DNA of 36,611 bases, taken from assembly GCA_029936155.1 (NCBI GenBank), contig JAPYUK010000017.1:1-36611 (forward strand), read 5' to 3'. The notes below the pieces were generated by a model, which was not told the origin of the DNA, did not search any database, and saw only the letters and a list, made by a program, of their open reading frames with translations. This document shows positions 23,579 to 33,445 of this stretch, one piece after another (position 1 is the stretch's first letter; each line of letters starts with the position of its first letter). The translations under genes were made by a program, and so were the position numbers. The DNA is from Dehalococcoidia bacterium (GTDB lineage: Bacteria; Chloroflexota; Dehalococcoidia; Lucifugimonadales; Lucifugimonadaceae).

Positions 23579-26500
23579 ATGCGAAACCCTGAGCCACAAA
23601 CAGTACGGCGCCAGGCAGTTTATGTACGGGATAAATCGAGTGCGAATCTGAACCTCATAAGACTCATAAAAACCCGAGCTAGCTCCGATCCCTGGATGAT
23701 CGTCGGGCTGATGGTCGGTGTTCTGTTCGCCACAGCAACTGCAGCAGGAATTCCGCAGTACGCCCGCTCGCTGGAAATCGTTTCGATGCGAGCTGCGGTC
23801 GAAGATGTTGGGAAGCACAACCGAAACGTACACGTAAATAGCTCATGGATTCCTTTGTCCTACGAAGGCCATGTGAGTGCCGACAGCGCTGTGCGCGCAG
23901 CATCGGAAGCTCATCTCGGTGCTCTGATTGTCAATTCCACTCGACTCACGAAGAGCCGAGCCCACTGGTGGGGCTGGAACGAGAAAGGGTTGAGAACCGA
24001 CGACCTAGCATCGCAGGCGGCATTCCAGTACATCGAGAATCTTGATGACCACGTCGACTATATCAAAGGGGTGGCTCCGACCGACACAACCTCAACAATC
24101 GACGGCGAAACAACTATCGAAGTAGCAGTCGCTCACGAACGAGCTAGGATTCTCCAGATCTCAGTCGGAGATGTCATCAGCACCCAACCCGTTGATCGAG
24201 GCACTGGGCTGGTACGCGCCATCATCACCGGAACATTCGAGATGACAGACCCATCCGAGATGTTCTGGCTTCAGCTTGGGCAGGAGTACCTCGAACCCGC
24301 CATCGAAGGTCGTGACCAGCCATTGATCTTGCTTCCAACCGAAAGTTCAATGTTCTCGGTGGTCGCCGAAGCAAATGCCGGGTTGCCCGCCTCTTACGAC
24401 TGGTTCCTCTACGTCGATCCGGTGCTCATGTCGGATATGTCGATCAAGGAACTCCAAACATTTCTTGGAAATTTTCAAGCCGAACTTGAGTCAACGATTG
24501 CCCGGCCGTTCATCATCACGGAGATGACACCGAGGCTTGCGGCCATGAAGCAGCGGGCGTTATTTGGCAGCATCCCTTTGTTGCTTATGGGGCTAATGGT
24601 GCTCGCCTGCGTCGGCTTCTACCTGACGATGGCAGCAGGCCTTCTAGGTCGACGCCGGATTGCTGGATACATGATGCTAAGAAGTCGTGGATTCAATATC
24701 CGCCAGCAGTTTGGAATTCATCTTCTGAAAGCGGCTATCATTGCGATCCCGGCGGCAATTCTGGGTCCGGTTGTGTCAATCTTGACGATCGCTGTCATCG
24801 GGTATCTTCCAACATATGATGGCATCACCGGCGGAAGCACGATGCCGTTCGAGGTTGCCGCCTCAGCCTGGATATGGTCGTTCGGCGCGGCATTCGTTGC
24901 TGTTGTGATGATCACCGCGGCGTCTTCGTTCTGGGATCGATCAACATTATCGACAGCTGTAATTTCTGATGGCACGCGTGTTAGCGCACCGTGGTTTCAG
25001 CGTTTCTACATCGATGCGCTATTGGTCGCTTTGAGCGGCATTTTGTGGTGGGAAGTTGGTGCTAGAAATGGAATTGTTGTTTCAGAACGAGGAGAAGACT
25101 TCACTCCCGATCTCAGCTTGCTTGCGGCTCCAATTCTCATCGTGCTCGCGGTATCTCTTGTCGCACTTAGATTGTTCCCGATAATCACCACCGTGTTCGC
25201 CTCTTTCGGCTTACGGACGAACTCGACAGCTCTCGGTCTTGGTTTCGCCAGCGTAGCGAGACGGCCGTTTTTTCACGGTTGGCCAATGCTGGCGTTCTCT
25301 CTGGCTATCAGTACCGGCATCGTTGCCGGTTCGGTCGTATCGACCCTCGAGCGCTCAACCAACGAGCAGGTTTTCTACAGAACTGGCGCCGACGTTCATG
25401 TCGTGACCAGAGGGACGACCGGACAGGTCGATCGAAACCGACTGGAAGTGGTTCGAGAGATCGAAGCGGTCGACGTCGCAACTCCGGCGCTTAGGACAAT
25501 CGCCACGGTCGGAACGACGTCATCAGGATCGCAATTTCATCTGTTGGCGATAGACCCAATCGATTTCCAGAGGGTCGCGTGGTTCAGAGACGATTTTTCA
25601 GACTCCGAAACGTCAATCACCCAATTGGTCGATCGATTGGCAGTTCGAATTCATCCAGAAGCGATAGAGTTGCCGCCGAATACAACACACCTGTCTATCC
25701 GCGCTAACATCGATGTGTTCACGCCAAAACATGAGCTGTGGATCGTCGTCAGAGACAGTCTTGGTGATTCCCACACTCTCAACATGGGCCAGATCAGAGA
25801 AGGCTGGTTTATCACAGCGACGAACATGCCGAATTTAGCTGAGCCAATAACTATCGCTTCCATTCAGACCAGTCTGGCTGTCGGACCCGATAGCGCACCT
25901 ACGGCAACTCTGCTTGTAGACGATTTGATTGCAACAACCAGCAACGGTGAGACTCACCTGGTAATAGATTTCGATCAACCTGAACTGTGGACCGGGTTGC
26001 CCACGGCAGAAGGTGAAGACACCGGATTCACTATCACCCCTGAACCCCAGGCCATTGACGGCCTAACAGATGGCGATTCGGGAACGGGAATCGGGAACAT
26101 CTCACTGGGGCGCGGCTCATCACAGGGGGTACGGGGGATCTACCGACGAGCAGTCGACCGTCCAATTCCGATAATCGCCAACGAATTTTTTCTTGCCCAC
26201 ACCGGCGTCGGACTGCGTCGACCATTTTTAATAAATGTTCAGGGCGGACTAGTTCCCGTAGAAGTGATTGATTCAATCAAATACTTTCCCACGATCGACC
26301 CTGAGGATGGTCCATTCGTTATTGCCGACCTCGACGCCATCGTCGATTTTGTTCTTCTCAGGGGTCGCCGGAAAATTACTCCCAACGAACTGTTCGCCAG
26401 CCTGGAAGAATCCGACATCCCGGAAGCAGAGATATCTGAAAACATCCGCGGAGTCTTCCGGCTTGCGCACATCGTGTCGCGTTCTCAGCAGATCAATACG

Positions 26501-26965
26501 ACCTTTGTCGACCCGATCGCAGTAGCTGGTTGGCGGGGTATGAGCATCATTGCAACCATTGCGGCCGGTTTCGTCGTACTGATGGCATATGCCATTTTCC
26601 TGGCGGCATACTCGCTGCGCACCAAAGGAGACTCTGCCCTGATCCTCGCACTTGGAGCGAGCAGTCGTGATCACTGGATAAGTACGCTTGCCGAACTATT
26701 TCCGGCAATCCTTGTCGGCACCGCCGTTGGATTGGGAACCGGATTCGCCGTCAGTTCACTTATGGTCGGCTCTATGGCGCACACAGGGTCGGGTGGACAT
26801 CTACTACCTCCGTTCATATTGCAGACCAACTGGGCGCTTCCTCTAGTTACAATTGCTGCGATATTTTTGATCGTTCTGATCGGCGTGGTTAATTCTGTAC
26901 GGTCATTCCGCAAAATCCAAATTGCACGCATGGCACGTGAAGGGTTTTCTGCTGCTTCAACATGA
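23579..26965 (+). CDS. large FtsX/MacB-type ABC transporter permease (first of pair)
   Basis: The 1,128-residue product has the duplicated FtsX layout: a membrane helix at about 39-58, a large external domain to about 325, a group of helices from about 330 to 590, a second external domain to about 985, and three C-terminal helices (about 987-1010, 1038-1062, 1087-1108). Motifs such as RRRIAGYMMLRSRGFNIRQQ after the second helix fit the cytoplasmic coupling region. Such permeases work with LolD/MacB-type ATPases, often as mechanotransmitters or lipid/lipoprotein extractors rather than classical importers. Its stop overlaps the next start in ATGA (26962-26965), so translation is probably coupled. 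Confidence 0.93.
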   Translation: MRNPEPQTVRRQAVYVRDKSSANLNLIRLIKTRASSDPWMIVGLMVGVLFATATAAGIPQYARSLEIVSMRAAVEDVGKHNRNVHVNSSWIPLSYEGHVSADSAVRAASEAHLGALIVNSTRLTKSRAHWWGWNEKGLRTDDLASQAAFQYIENLDDHVDYIKGVAPTDTTSTIDGETTIEVAVAHERARILQISVGDVISTQPVDRGTGLVRAIITGTFEMTDPSEMFWLQLGQEYLEPAIEGRDQPLILLPTESSMFSVVAEANAGLPASYDWFLYVDPVLMSDMSIKELQTFLGNFQAELESTIARPFIITEMTPRLAAMKQRALFGSIPLLLMGLMVLACVGFYLTMAAGLLGRRRIAGYMMLRSRGFNIRQQFGIHLLKAAIIAIPAAILGPVVSILTIAVIGYLPTYDGITGGSTMPFEVAASAWIWSFGAAFVAVVMITAASSFWDRSTLSTAVISDGTRVSAPWFQRFYIDALLVALSGILWWEVGARNGIVVSERGEDFTPDLSLLAAPILIVLAVSLVALRLFPIITTVFASFGLRTNSTALGLGFASVARRPFFHGWPMLAFSLAISTGIVAGSVVSTLERSTNEQVFYRTGADVHVVTRGTTGQVDRNRLEVVREIEAVDVATPALRTIATVGTTSSGSQFHLLAIDPIDFQRVAWFRDDFSDSETSITQLVDRLAVRIHPEAIELPPNTTHLSIRANIDVFTPKHELWIVVRDSLGDSHTLNMGQIREGWFITATNMPNLAEPITIASIQTSLAVGPDSAPTATLLVDDLIATTSNGETHLVIDFDQPELWTGLPTAEGEDTGFTITPEPQAIDGLTDGDSGTGIGNISLGRGSSQGVRGIYRRAVDRPIPIIANEFFLAHTGVGLRRPFLINVQGGLVPVEVIDSIKYFPTIDPEDGPFVIADLDAIVDFVLLRGRRKITPNELFASLEESDIPEAEISENIRGVFRLAHIVSRSQQINTTFVDPIAVAGWRGMSIIATIAAGFVVLMAYAIFLAAYSLRTKGDSALILALGASSRDHWISTLAELFPAILVGTAVGLGTGFAVSSLMVGSMAHTGSGGHLLPPFILQTNWALPLVTIAAIFLIVLIGVVNSVRSFRKIQIARMAREGFSAAST

Positions 26966-29900
26966 TCGGTAACTCCTTCCAACTCATCGTCAAGCGAACG
27001 CTCGCTCACTGGCGACTGTTATCGGCAGTTGTGGTGGGTGTTGTACTCGCGTCAACGATCATGGCGAGCTCGGTCATCTTCTTCGATGCGTTGCGAGATG
27101 TCGCACTTCAAAGGGCTCTTGCTAACCACGATGCTTCCGATATCGATGTGATCGTTGAGGCAGGGCAGGTCCCAACCACTCCCGAATCACACGCAACTAT
27201 TGTCGATGCGATGAATGGCACAATCGTCCGAAGATTCGACCCGTTCCTCGACCAACGCGAGTTTGCGATCAAAACATGGACGTTCTTCGTCAATCTTCCA
27301 CCGCCTATGGTGGCGCCTGCCGATTGCACATGCCGAACCACGGTGGGAAGAAATTCTGGCAACGCTGGCGAGTTGATCGAGTGTGACTGCCGTCGCGCTG
27401 TGATGATGACGTTGCCAGACGTCGACAATCGGGTACAGCTTGTCGAAGGCGTAATGCCACGAGAGGTGTTCGACCACGGAACTGATGCCCCTCTGCTAAT
27501 TGAGGGCATTCTCGACGTGCCTTCAGCCAAAATGCTCGACATTCGGGTTGGTGACATCTATCCAATCACACCGCACTGGGAAGACATACACGCCGAAGTA
27601 CAGGTACTTGTCACTGGTGTTTATGAGCGTGTCGACCCAGAGTCGGACCACTGGCGTATTCAGAATGAGGCGTTCGGATCCCGCACAAACACGCTTCAGT
27701 TCGCAAGATTCGTCGTGCCAGAAGCCACGATTCTCGAAGGACTCGGCTCGTATCTCCCCAATATGGGAACAGACTACGCGTGGTGGCTAGATGTCGACTC
27801 AAACCGTATTAAGGCAACTGAAACAGAGAATATCCGCAACACTATCGACGCCACGGAACGAGAGTTAAAGGCGATTGTTGACGGCTTCCTGCTGAGGTCT
27901 GATCTCCCGCAGGTGCTCAGTGACTTTGAAACCGATCTATTCTTCAACCGATTGCCGATGTTCATCGTGCTGATCCTCATCGTGCTCGTAGTTCTCTACT
28001 ACGTAGTTACGCTCGCATCGCTACTCGTTGACGCACAACGCGGTGAAGTAGGTCTTCTGCGAACACGCGGTGCTACGTCTAGGCAAATTCTTGCGGTATT
28101 CGTTATTGAGGCAGCACTACTCGCCGCGATCGCTACAGCGAGTGGACCGTTCCTCGCACTATTCGGCGTTGGCTTCATCGGCGTACTGCCGATCTATGGC
28201 GAGTTGAACAACGGTGACCCGCTGCCTGTACGCCTGACATTTGCGGCATTCCGTATGGCGTTCTTCGGCGGATTGCTGGGGTTGCTCGCGTTGTTCATTC
28301 CCGCGCTGAGAGCCACACGACTCGGAGCGCTTGCTAGTCGAGTGACTCGTGCACGTCCGGCGCGACTCGCGCTCGTTCAGCGCTACTACCTCGACCTTGG
28401 GTTCTTGGGTCTCGTGCTGTTTCTCTTCTGGCAGCTAACAAAACAGGGATCGTTTGTTGCCGTAAGCCTGTTCGGCGAAACTACGGTGAATCAGCTGATT
28501 CTTGGAGTTCCAGCGATATTTCTTGTTGCAGCCGGGTTGGTGCTGCTCAGAATCTTCCCTGTAGGGATGGATTTGATGGGACGAGTGCTATCTAGGCGAC
28601 CGCTATCGACTATCACGCCTCCGGCGCTTATTCTCGGCATCTGGCAGCTCGCTCGGAACCCCGCCCATCATTCGAGGCTCTCGCTGCTGTTGATTCTCAC
28701 CGCGGCTCTCGGCGTGTTCGCAGCCAGCTTCGGAGCGACGCTTGAACAGAGCGCTATAGACCAGGCCTACTACCAAACTGGTGCCGACATCAAAATGACA
28801 TCGGTAAACATCAGGCCTGGTGGTATCTCCAACTCTGTAGTCGACTCCCTCAGTGATCTCGAGGGCGTTGAAGCGGTGTCGCCGATCTATCGCGAAACGG
28901 GGAGTATCCTAGCCGGAATCAGTTTTGATCGATTCCAGTTCGTAGGCGTCGACCTCAAAACCATTGACGATGTCGGTTGGATTCGAGATGATTTTGGGCT
29001 TACGCCGTTCGACGCGAAGGTTTCATCTCTTGATATTGGTGGAGCTGCCGGCATCATCCTCCCAGAAGATGGTCGCTGGCTCACGGCGAACATTCTCCCT
29101 CTGGTCAGGCAGCCATCGACATTCATAGTTGCACGACTCTCTGACGACAACGGCCACTTTTTCTCAATTCCGCTCGGCACGCTCGTACCGCTGGCGACCG
29201 ATCAGCTGAGATTCAAATGCCCGACACCGATTGAGGGCGAATCCCCACAGTGGTGTCGAATTGGTGCGAGTCTTCAGGCGACCAGGTTCAGAAACGTACC
29301 GGGCTTGTTACCGAAAAACCCGATCCGGCTTCACTCCCTCGGGGTTATCGATTACGAAAACGGACTTGGACCTGCGGCTCTTGATATCGACGACATAGCC
29401 GTTCTAAATAGCGCTGGAACAGAGCTGATCATTATCGAAACGTTCGACTCAGTCAAAAACTGGCGAACGATGACTCCTACCCGTGAAGCTCTGGGCGACA
29501 ATTTCGGACCTGCTTCTGCACCCGACGGCTCGCCACTCCCTAGCATTGCTCGGCTACGTTGGACGGCATCTCAACCCCGCGAATACCGAGGTCTAGCACA
29601 CGGATCGGAACTTGAAATTGTTCCGGTCATCGCCAGCACCCGGTTTGTAGAGGAGTTCGGTGGTGAAGACGGGGGAGTCATCGAAATAGCCCTCGACGGC
29701 ACACCGGTCAATGTTTCCGTGCAGGACGTTATCGAGTACTTCCCAACGATGGCACTCGACGAAGAACCGTTTCTCTTGGCCGATTTTGAAGCAATACACG
29801 AACGCCTAAACGTAACGCACACAGTCGGAAACAGGCAGCCAACGGAGTTCTGGATCGCAACAGAGTTCGGGTCTGAGCTTGTTGCATCCGATGTAGGAAT

Positions 29901-30468
29901 CCTTGAATCAGATTTCACAAGTGATCCGACCTTGAAAGCTATTCAATTGACGCTGGCCGGGCTCCGCATTCGATCCGGATTAAACACAACTGATCGAACC
30001 GCAGAGCTCGCCGGGGTGGCGTTCGACCCTCTCGTATCTGCTGGCTGGCGAGCGCTATTGGGTATCGCCTTCTTAACAGTACTAATAGTCAGTGCGGTCG
30101 GTTTCCTCGTTCACGCTAAAGTGTCTTTCGACGGTCGCCGAGCCGAGCTTGCGCTGCTGCGCACAATTGGACTTTCTATGAAGCAACTGCTGTTCCTGGT
30201 GGTGATGGAACAGGTGATGGTAATTGGGACTGCAGTTGCGCTTGGAATCTTCATGGGAGCACGTATGGGCGCGACCATCATGCCTTATCTCGCCAGTTCC
30301 GGCGAAAACGCTGTGGTTGTTCCACCTATGGCAGTTCAAATAGACTGGTTCGGTTTTGGCATTACTTTCGGGCTGTTGGGGTTAGTATTCCTTACTGTCA
30401 TCGGCGTGATATTGATTTCTGTATACCGAATGTCGATCCACCGAATAATGAGGATGGGCGAAAGTTGA
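26962..30468 (+). CDS. large FtsX/MacB-type ABC transporter permease (second of pair)
   Basis: The 1,168-residue product has the same architecture as its neighbour: an N-terminal helix at about 13-38, an external domain to about 325, a central set of helices (about 330-600), a second external domain and three C-terminal helices (from about 1030). VDAQRGEVGLLRTRGATSRQI and RRAELALLRTIGLSMKQL are the conserved FtsX cytoplasmic motifs. The first external domain carries two CxC motifs (Cys122/Cys124 and Cys141/Cys143) and the second a Cys753/Cys765 pair, suggesting disulfides or metal binding. It probably pairs with the preceding permease and the two ATPases that follow. Confidence 0.93.
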   Translation: MIGNSFQLIVKRTLAHWRLLSAVVVGVVLASTIMASSVIFFDALRDVALQRALANHDASDIDVIVEAGQVPTTPESHATIVDAMNGTIVRRFDPFLDQREFAIKTWTFFVNLPPPMVAPADCTCRTTVGRNSGNAGELIECDCRRAVMMTLPDVDNRVQLVEGVMPREVFDHGTDAPLLIEGILDVPSAKMLDIRVGDIYPITPHWEDIHAEVQVLVTGVYERVDPESDHWRIQNEAFGSRTNTLQFARFVVPEATILEGLGSYLPNMGTDYAWWLDVDSNRIKATETENIRNTIDATERELKAIVDGFLLRSDLPQVLSDFETDLFFNRLPMFIVLILIVLVVLYYVVTLASLLVDAQRGEVGLLRTRGATSRQILAVFVIEAALLAAIATASGPFLALFGVGFIGVLPIYGELNNGDPLPVRLTFAAFRMAFFGGLLGLLALFIPALRATRLGALASRVTRARPARLALVQRYYLDLGFLGLVLFLFWQLTKQGSFVAVSLFGETTVNQLILGVPAIFLVAAGLVLLRIFPVGMDLMGRVLSRRPLSTITPPALILGIWQLARNPAHHSRLSLLLILTAALGVFAASFGATLEQSAIDQAYYQTGADIKMTSVNIRPGGISNSVVDSLSDLEGVEAVSPIYRETGSILAGISFDRFQFVGVDLKTIDDVGWIRDDFGLTPFDAKVSSLDIGGAAGIILPEDGRWLTANILPLVRQPSTFIVARLSDDNGHFFSIPLGTLVPLATDQLRFKCPTPIEGESPQWCRIGASLQATRFRNVPGLLPKNPIRLHSLGVIDYENGLGPAALDIDDIAVLNSAGTELIIIETFDSVKNWRTMTPTREALGDNFGPASAPDGSPLPSIARLRWTASQPREYRGLAHGSELEIVPVIASTRFVEEFGGEDGGVIEIALDGTPVNVSVQDVIEYFPTMALDEEPFLLADFEAIHERLNVTHTVGNRQPTEFWIATEFGSELVASDVGILESDFTSDPTLKAIQLTLAGLRIRSGLNTTDRTAELAGVAFDPLVSAGWRALLGIAFLTVLIVSAVGFLVHAKVSFDGRRAELALLRTIGLSMKQLLFLVVMEQVMVIGTAVALGIFMGARMGATIMPYLASSGENAVVVPPMAVQIDWFGFGITFGLLGLVFLTVIGVILISVYRMSIHRIMRMGES

Positions 30469-30553
30469 TCAAATTGACCGTGCTGAGTGCGTGCTGCGCA
30501 GCTGAAAATGGCTGGAAAGTAAAACTTGGCCCGACAAGTAGAGGTGACTCTTA

Positions 30554-31432
30554 GTGACAACACCGAATTCCGTGTATATCGAGTGCAGCGGTCTGTTTAA
30601 AATATATAAAGCCGCCGATCTTGAGGTTGTGGCTTTGCGTGGACTTGAGCTTGAAGTCAACGGCGGCGAGATCATCGCAATTGTCGGAGCATCTGGTAGT
30701 GGAAAATCGACACTGCTAAACATCCTCGCCGGGTACGACGCGCCATCAGCCGGAACAATTCGAGTTGGTCAGTACGATCTGCTCCAGATGACCAACAAAG
30801 AGGTCGTCGAATACCGGCGCCACGAAGTCGGATTCATCTGGCAGGAAACTTCCCGGAACCTATTCCCGTATCTAACTGCGCTCGAAAATGTCGAACTCCC
30901 AATGGTCATTTCCGGTGCTCCCGGCCCAGAGCGTCGCCAGCGAGCCAAAGAACTTCTCAACGTTGTTGGGTTGTCCGACCGTGCCGATCACAAGCCGGCG
31001 CAGCTATCAGGTGGTGAACAGCAGCGAGTCGCGATTGCGGTGGGTCTATCGAACGAGCCGCCTCTCTTACTCGCTGACGAGCCGACAGGTGAGTTGGACG
31101 ACCAGACCGGTGAAGAGGTTCTCGAACTTCTGAACACGGTCAACCAGGATCTCGGAACTACGATCGTAATCGTTACTCACGACCCCGCAATCGCAACAAG
31201 CGTTGGCCGAGCCGTTGCGATCAAGGACGGCAAAACAAGTACGGAAACTACCCGCGAGGTTTCGTTCGAACGGAGACTCGGTGGTGAAGGCACTGGCACA
31301 GAAGAGTTCTTGCTCATCGATTCAGCAGGTTCGGTACAGATTCCCCGTGAATTGCTCGACGATCTGAATATCGGACGACGAGCCAAGGTAAATATCAAAG
31401 ATGGAAGGGTGACACTTGAGTCAGGCGACTGA
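30554..31432 (+). CDS. ABC transporter ATPase (LolD/MacB type) with AbrB-like C-terminal tail
   Basis: The 292-residue product has all ABC motifs: Walker A GASGSGKST (45-53), Q-loop Gln97, signature LSGGEQQ (151-157), Walker B LLLADEP with Glu176, and His209. The ATPase core ends near 235. The remaining residues include EFLLIDSAGSVQIPRELLDD and NIGRRAKVNIKDGRVTLESG, which resembles one swapped-hairpin SpoVT/AbrB unit. The start is GTG with GAGG 9 bases upstream. It is 85 bases after the second permease, and its 3' end overlaps the second ATPase by 17 bases. It should energise the FtsX permease pair. Confidence 0.94.
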   Translation: MTTPNSVYIECSGLFKIYKAADLEVVALRGLELEVNGGEIIAIVGASGSGKSTLLNILAGYDAPSAGTIRVGQYDLLQMTNKEVVEYRRHEVGFIWQETSRNLFPYLTALENVELPMVISGAPGPERRQRAKELLNVVGLSDRADHKPAQLSGGEQQRVAIAVGLSNEPPLLLADEPTGELDDQTGEEVLELLNTVNQDLGTTIVIVTHDPAIATSVGRAVAIKDGKTSTETTREVSFERRLGGEGTGTEEFLLIDSAGSVQIPRELLDDLNIGRRAKVNIKDGRVTLESGD

Positions 31433-32195
31433 ACAGATCACTGAGCGCGAGTCACGTGGCGCCAGCACACCAATTATCCAGGCCATAAACACTTCTCGTG
31501 ATTATCAGCTGGCCGGTGAGATCGTGCACGCCGTCAGCGACGTGAGTCTCGACGTTCGAATTGGTGAATTCATCACCCTCGTAGGACGTTCTGGTTCGGG
31601 TAAAACGACGCTATTGAACCTGCTTGCGGGCCTTGATCACCCGACTTCCGGGCATGTGTTATTTGAAGGCGCCGATATGGCTAACTTTTCTGAGAAGCAG
31701 TTCATTCAACTCCGCAGGTACCGCATCGGTGTCGTGTTCCAGTCGTTCGCGCTGCTTCCGCTTCTCTCGGCGTACGAAAACGTTGAACTGCCGTTGCGCA
31801 TAGCTGGTATTGGAGCATCTGAGCGGTCAAAACGCACGAACGAAGTGCTCGAAATCGTGGGGCTGGGCCGACGTGCCAAGCACCGTCCATACGAGCTATC
31901 TGGTGGTGAACAACAGCGAATTTCTATCGCTCGAGCGGTTGCGATGCGACCCAACGTGATTCTGGCTGACGAGCCAACTGGTGAGCTCGACTCTGTGAAC
32001 GCCGCCCAGATTTTTGGGCTGTTTCAGGAGATGGTTCACGAGGAAGAGATGTCGATTGTCGCGACGACGCACGACAGCACGCTCCTCGACATGGCCGACA
32101 AGATTTACACCGTTCACAACGGCGAAATCGAGCTGAGCGGAGTCGGTACTCGCGTCGATGCCGACGCCCGGTTCAAGCGCCCCGACGACGAGTAA
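31416..32195 (+). CDS. ABC transporter ATPase (LolD/MacB type)
   Basis: The 259-residue product has Walker A GRSGSGKTT (57-65), Q-loop Gln109, signature LSGGEQQ (161-167), Walker B VILADEP with Glu186, and His219. It has a short N-terminal extension of about 20 residues before the core and no AbrB-like tail. The start is TTG inside the previous gene, with AAGG about 7 bases upstream, so the two ATPases are translationally coupled. Having two different ATPases and two different permeases implies a heteromeric complex. Confidence 0.94.
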   Translation: MSQATEQITERESRGASTPIIQAINTSRDYQLAGEIVHAVSDVSLDVRIGEFITLVGRSGSGKTTLLNLLAGLDHPTSGHVLFEGADMANFSEKQFIQLRRYRIGVVFQSFALLPLLSAYENVELPLRIAGIGASERSKRTNEVLEIVGLGRRAKHRPYELSGGEQQRISIARAVAMRPNVILADEPTGELDSVNAAQIFGLFQEMVHEEEMSIVATTHDSTLLDMADKIYTVHNGEIELSGVGTRVDADARFKRPDDE

Positions 32196-32227
32196 TTTTG
32201 GGTGAGGTTCGTCACTGCGAGACTGAT

Positions 32228-32278
32228 TGTCGTTCTGAACTGGACGCAGTGTCATACTGAACTTAATCCAGAATCCCG
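32228..32278. repeat. two partial repeat arms in tandem
   Basis: TGTCGTTCTGAACTGGACGC (from 32228) and TGTCATACTGAACTTAATCC followed by AGAATCCCG (32250-32278) are two direct half-copies of the TGTCATnCTGA repeat. The second one abuts the purK stop codon at 32279. Confidence 0.5.
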
Positions 32279-33442
32279 CTACCGATTGCGGCGCCAGGCT
32301 CGGTCGCGAGCTTCAATAGCTATGCAGAGAGCGTCCTCGACAGTATCGGCAACAACGTTGATATGACCCATCTTGCGGCCCACTCGTGGCTCTGCCTTGC
32401 CGTAGAGGTGCAGACTCACACCCGGCATTTCGACAGCCCTCGCCCAGTCGGGATCGCCGTCAGTGTCTACCCATATCTCGCCAAGCAAATTAACCATCAC
32501 AGTAGGTGAGTGAAGTTTCGGCTCGGCAATCGGTAGCCCAGCGAGCACGCGTACAAGTTGATCGAACTGAGACGTATCGCAGCCGTCCATCGTGTAGTGA
32601 CCCGAGTTGTGCGGTCGAGGTGCGAGTTCATTGACGAGGAGTTCGTTCTCTTTCGTCACGAACATCTCGACGGCAATCAGACCCACTACGTCGAGTTGTA
32701 CTGCAATATCCGCAGCAAGCAAACGAGCGTTCTCAATGACGCTATCGGGGATTCTCGCAGGCACGATCGAAATATCCAGAATGTGGTTCCGATGGATGTT
32801 TTCTGATGGCGGAAAAGTCGCTGTTTTCCCATCGGATGTGCGGGCACAGATCGTCGAAATCTCCATCTTGAACGGCACAAACTGCTCAACAATTAACTCT
32901 ACGTGTCGTGCGTTCAACGAATCGTAGGCGTTCTCTATATCTTCGGTACGGGTGATGATGACCTGCCCCTTGCCGTCGTAACCCTGGGTCGCTGTTTTGA
33001 GAACCATCGGGTAGCCGAGATCCGGTCCGGCATTGTGCAGATCTTCAAGCGAGGTTACGGCACGGAACGGCGCGACCGATACACCTGCTTTCAGGAGAGC
33101 ATTCTTTTCGTGCAGCCGGTGTTGAGTAGTCCGCAGTACCGACGATGAAGGATGAACGGGAACAAGCTCGGTTGCCGCAGAAACAGAATCGGCGTCGACG
33201 TTCTCGAACTCGTAAGTCACCACGTCAGACGTTCGGGCCAGGCTGCGGGAGGCGTCCCGGCTCGAATAGGCATCGGTAATCTGACCGTCAGCAACTTGCC
33301 CTGTCGGGCATCCGGGATCAGGATCCAAAACCACAGTTTTATAGTCCATCTGGCGCGCTGCCATGGCGATCATCCGCCCAAGCTGGCCGCCACCAATTAT
33401 TCCGATCGTCGAGCCCGGGTTCAGCAGAGATTCTCGTTGCAT
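32279..33442 (-). CDS. purK: 5-(carboxyamino)imidazole ribonucleotide synthase
   Basis: The 387-residue product is a full-length PurK, an ATP-grasp enzyme that carboxylates AIR to N5-CAIR with bicarbonate in purine synthesis. Visible motifs are GIIGGGQLGRM (14-24), YEFENVDADS, the ATP-grasp block MVLKTATQGYDGKGQ, EMEISTICAR-like residues (KMEISTICAR) and NELAPRPHNSGHYT near the metal site. The ATG follows the purE stop directly (stop, a second in-frame TAA, then ATG), so the two genes form a tight operon with purE first. Confidence 0.96.
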   Translation of the reverse strand: MQRESLLNPGSTIGIIGGGQLGRMIAMAARQMDYKTVVLDPDPGCPTGQVADGQITDAYSSRDASRSLARTSDVVTYEFENVDADSVSAATELVPVHPSSSVLRTTQHRLHEKNALLKAGVSVAPFRAVTSLEDLHNAGPDLGYPMVLKTATQGYDGKGQVIITRTEDIENAYDSLNARHVELIVEQFVPFKMEISTICARTSDGKTATFPPSENIHRNHILDISIVPARIPDSVIENARLLAADIAVQLDVVGLIAVEMFVTKENELLVNELAPRPHNSGHYTMDGCDTSQFDQLVRVLAGLPIAEPKLHSPTVMVNLLGEIWVDTDGDPDWARAVEMPGVSLHLYGKAEPRVGRKMGHINVVADTVEDALCIAIEARDRAWRRNR

Positions 33443-33445
33443 TTA

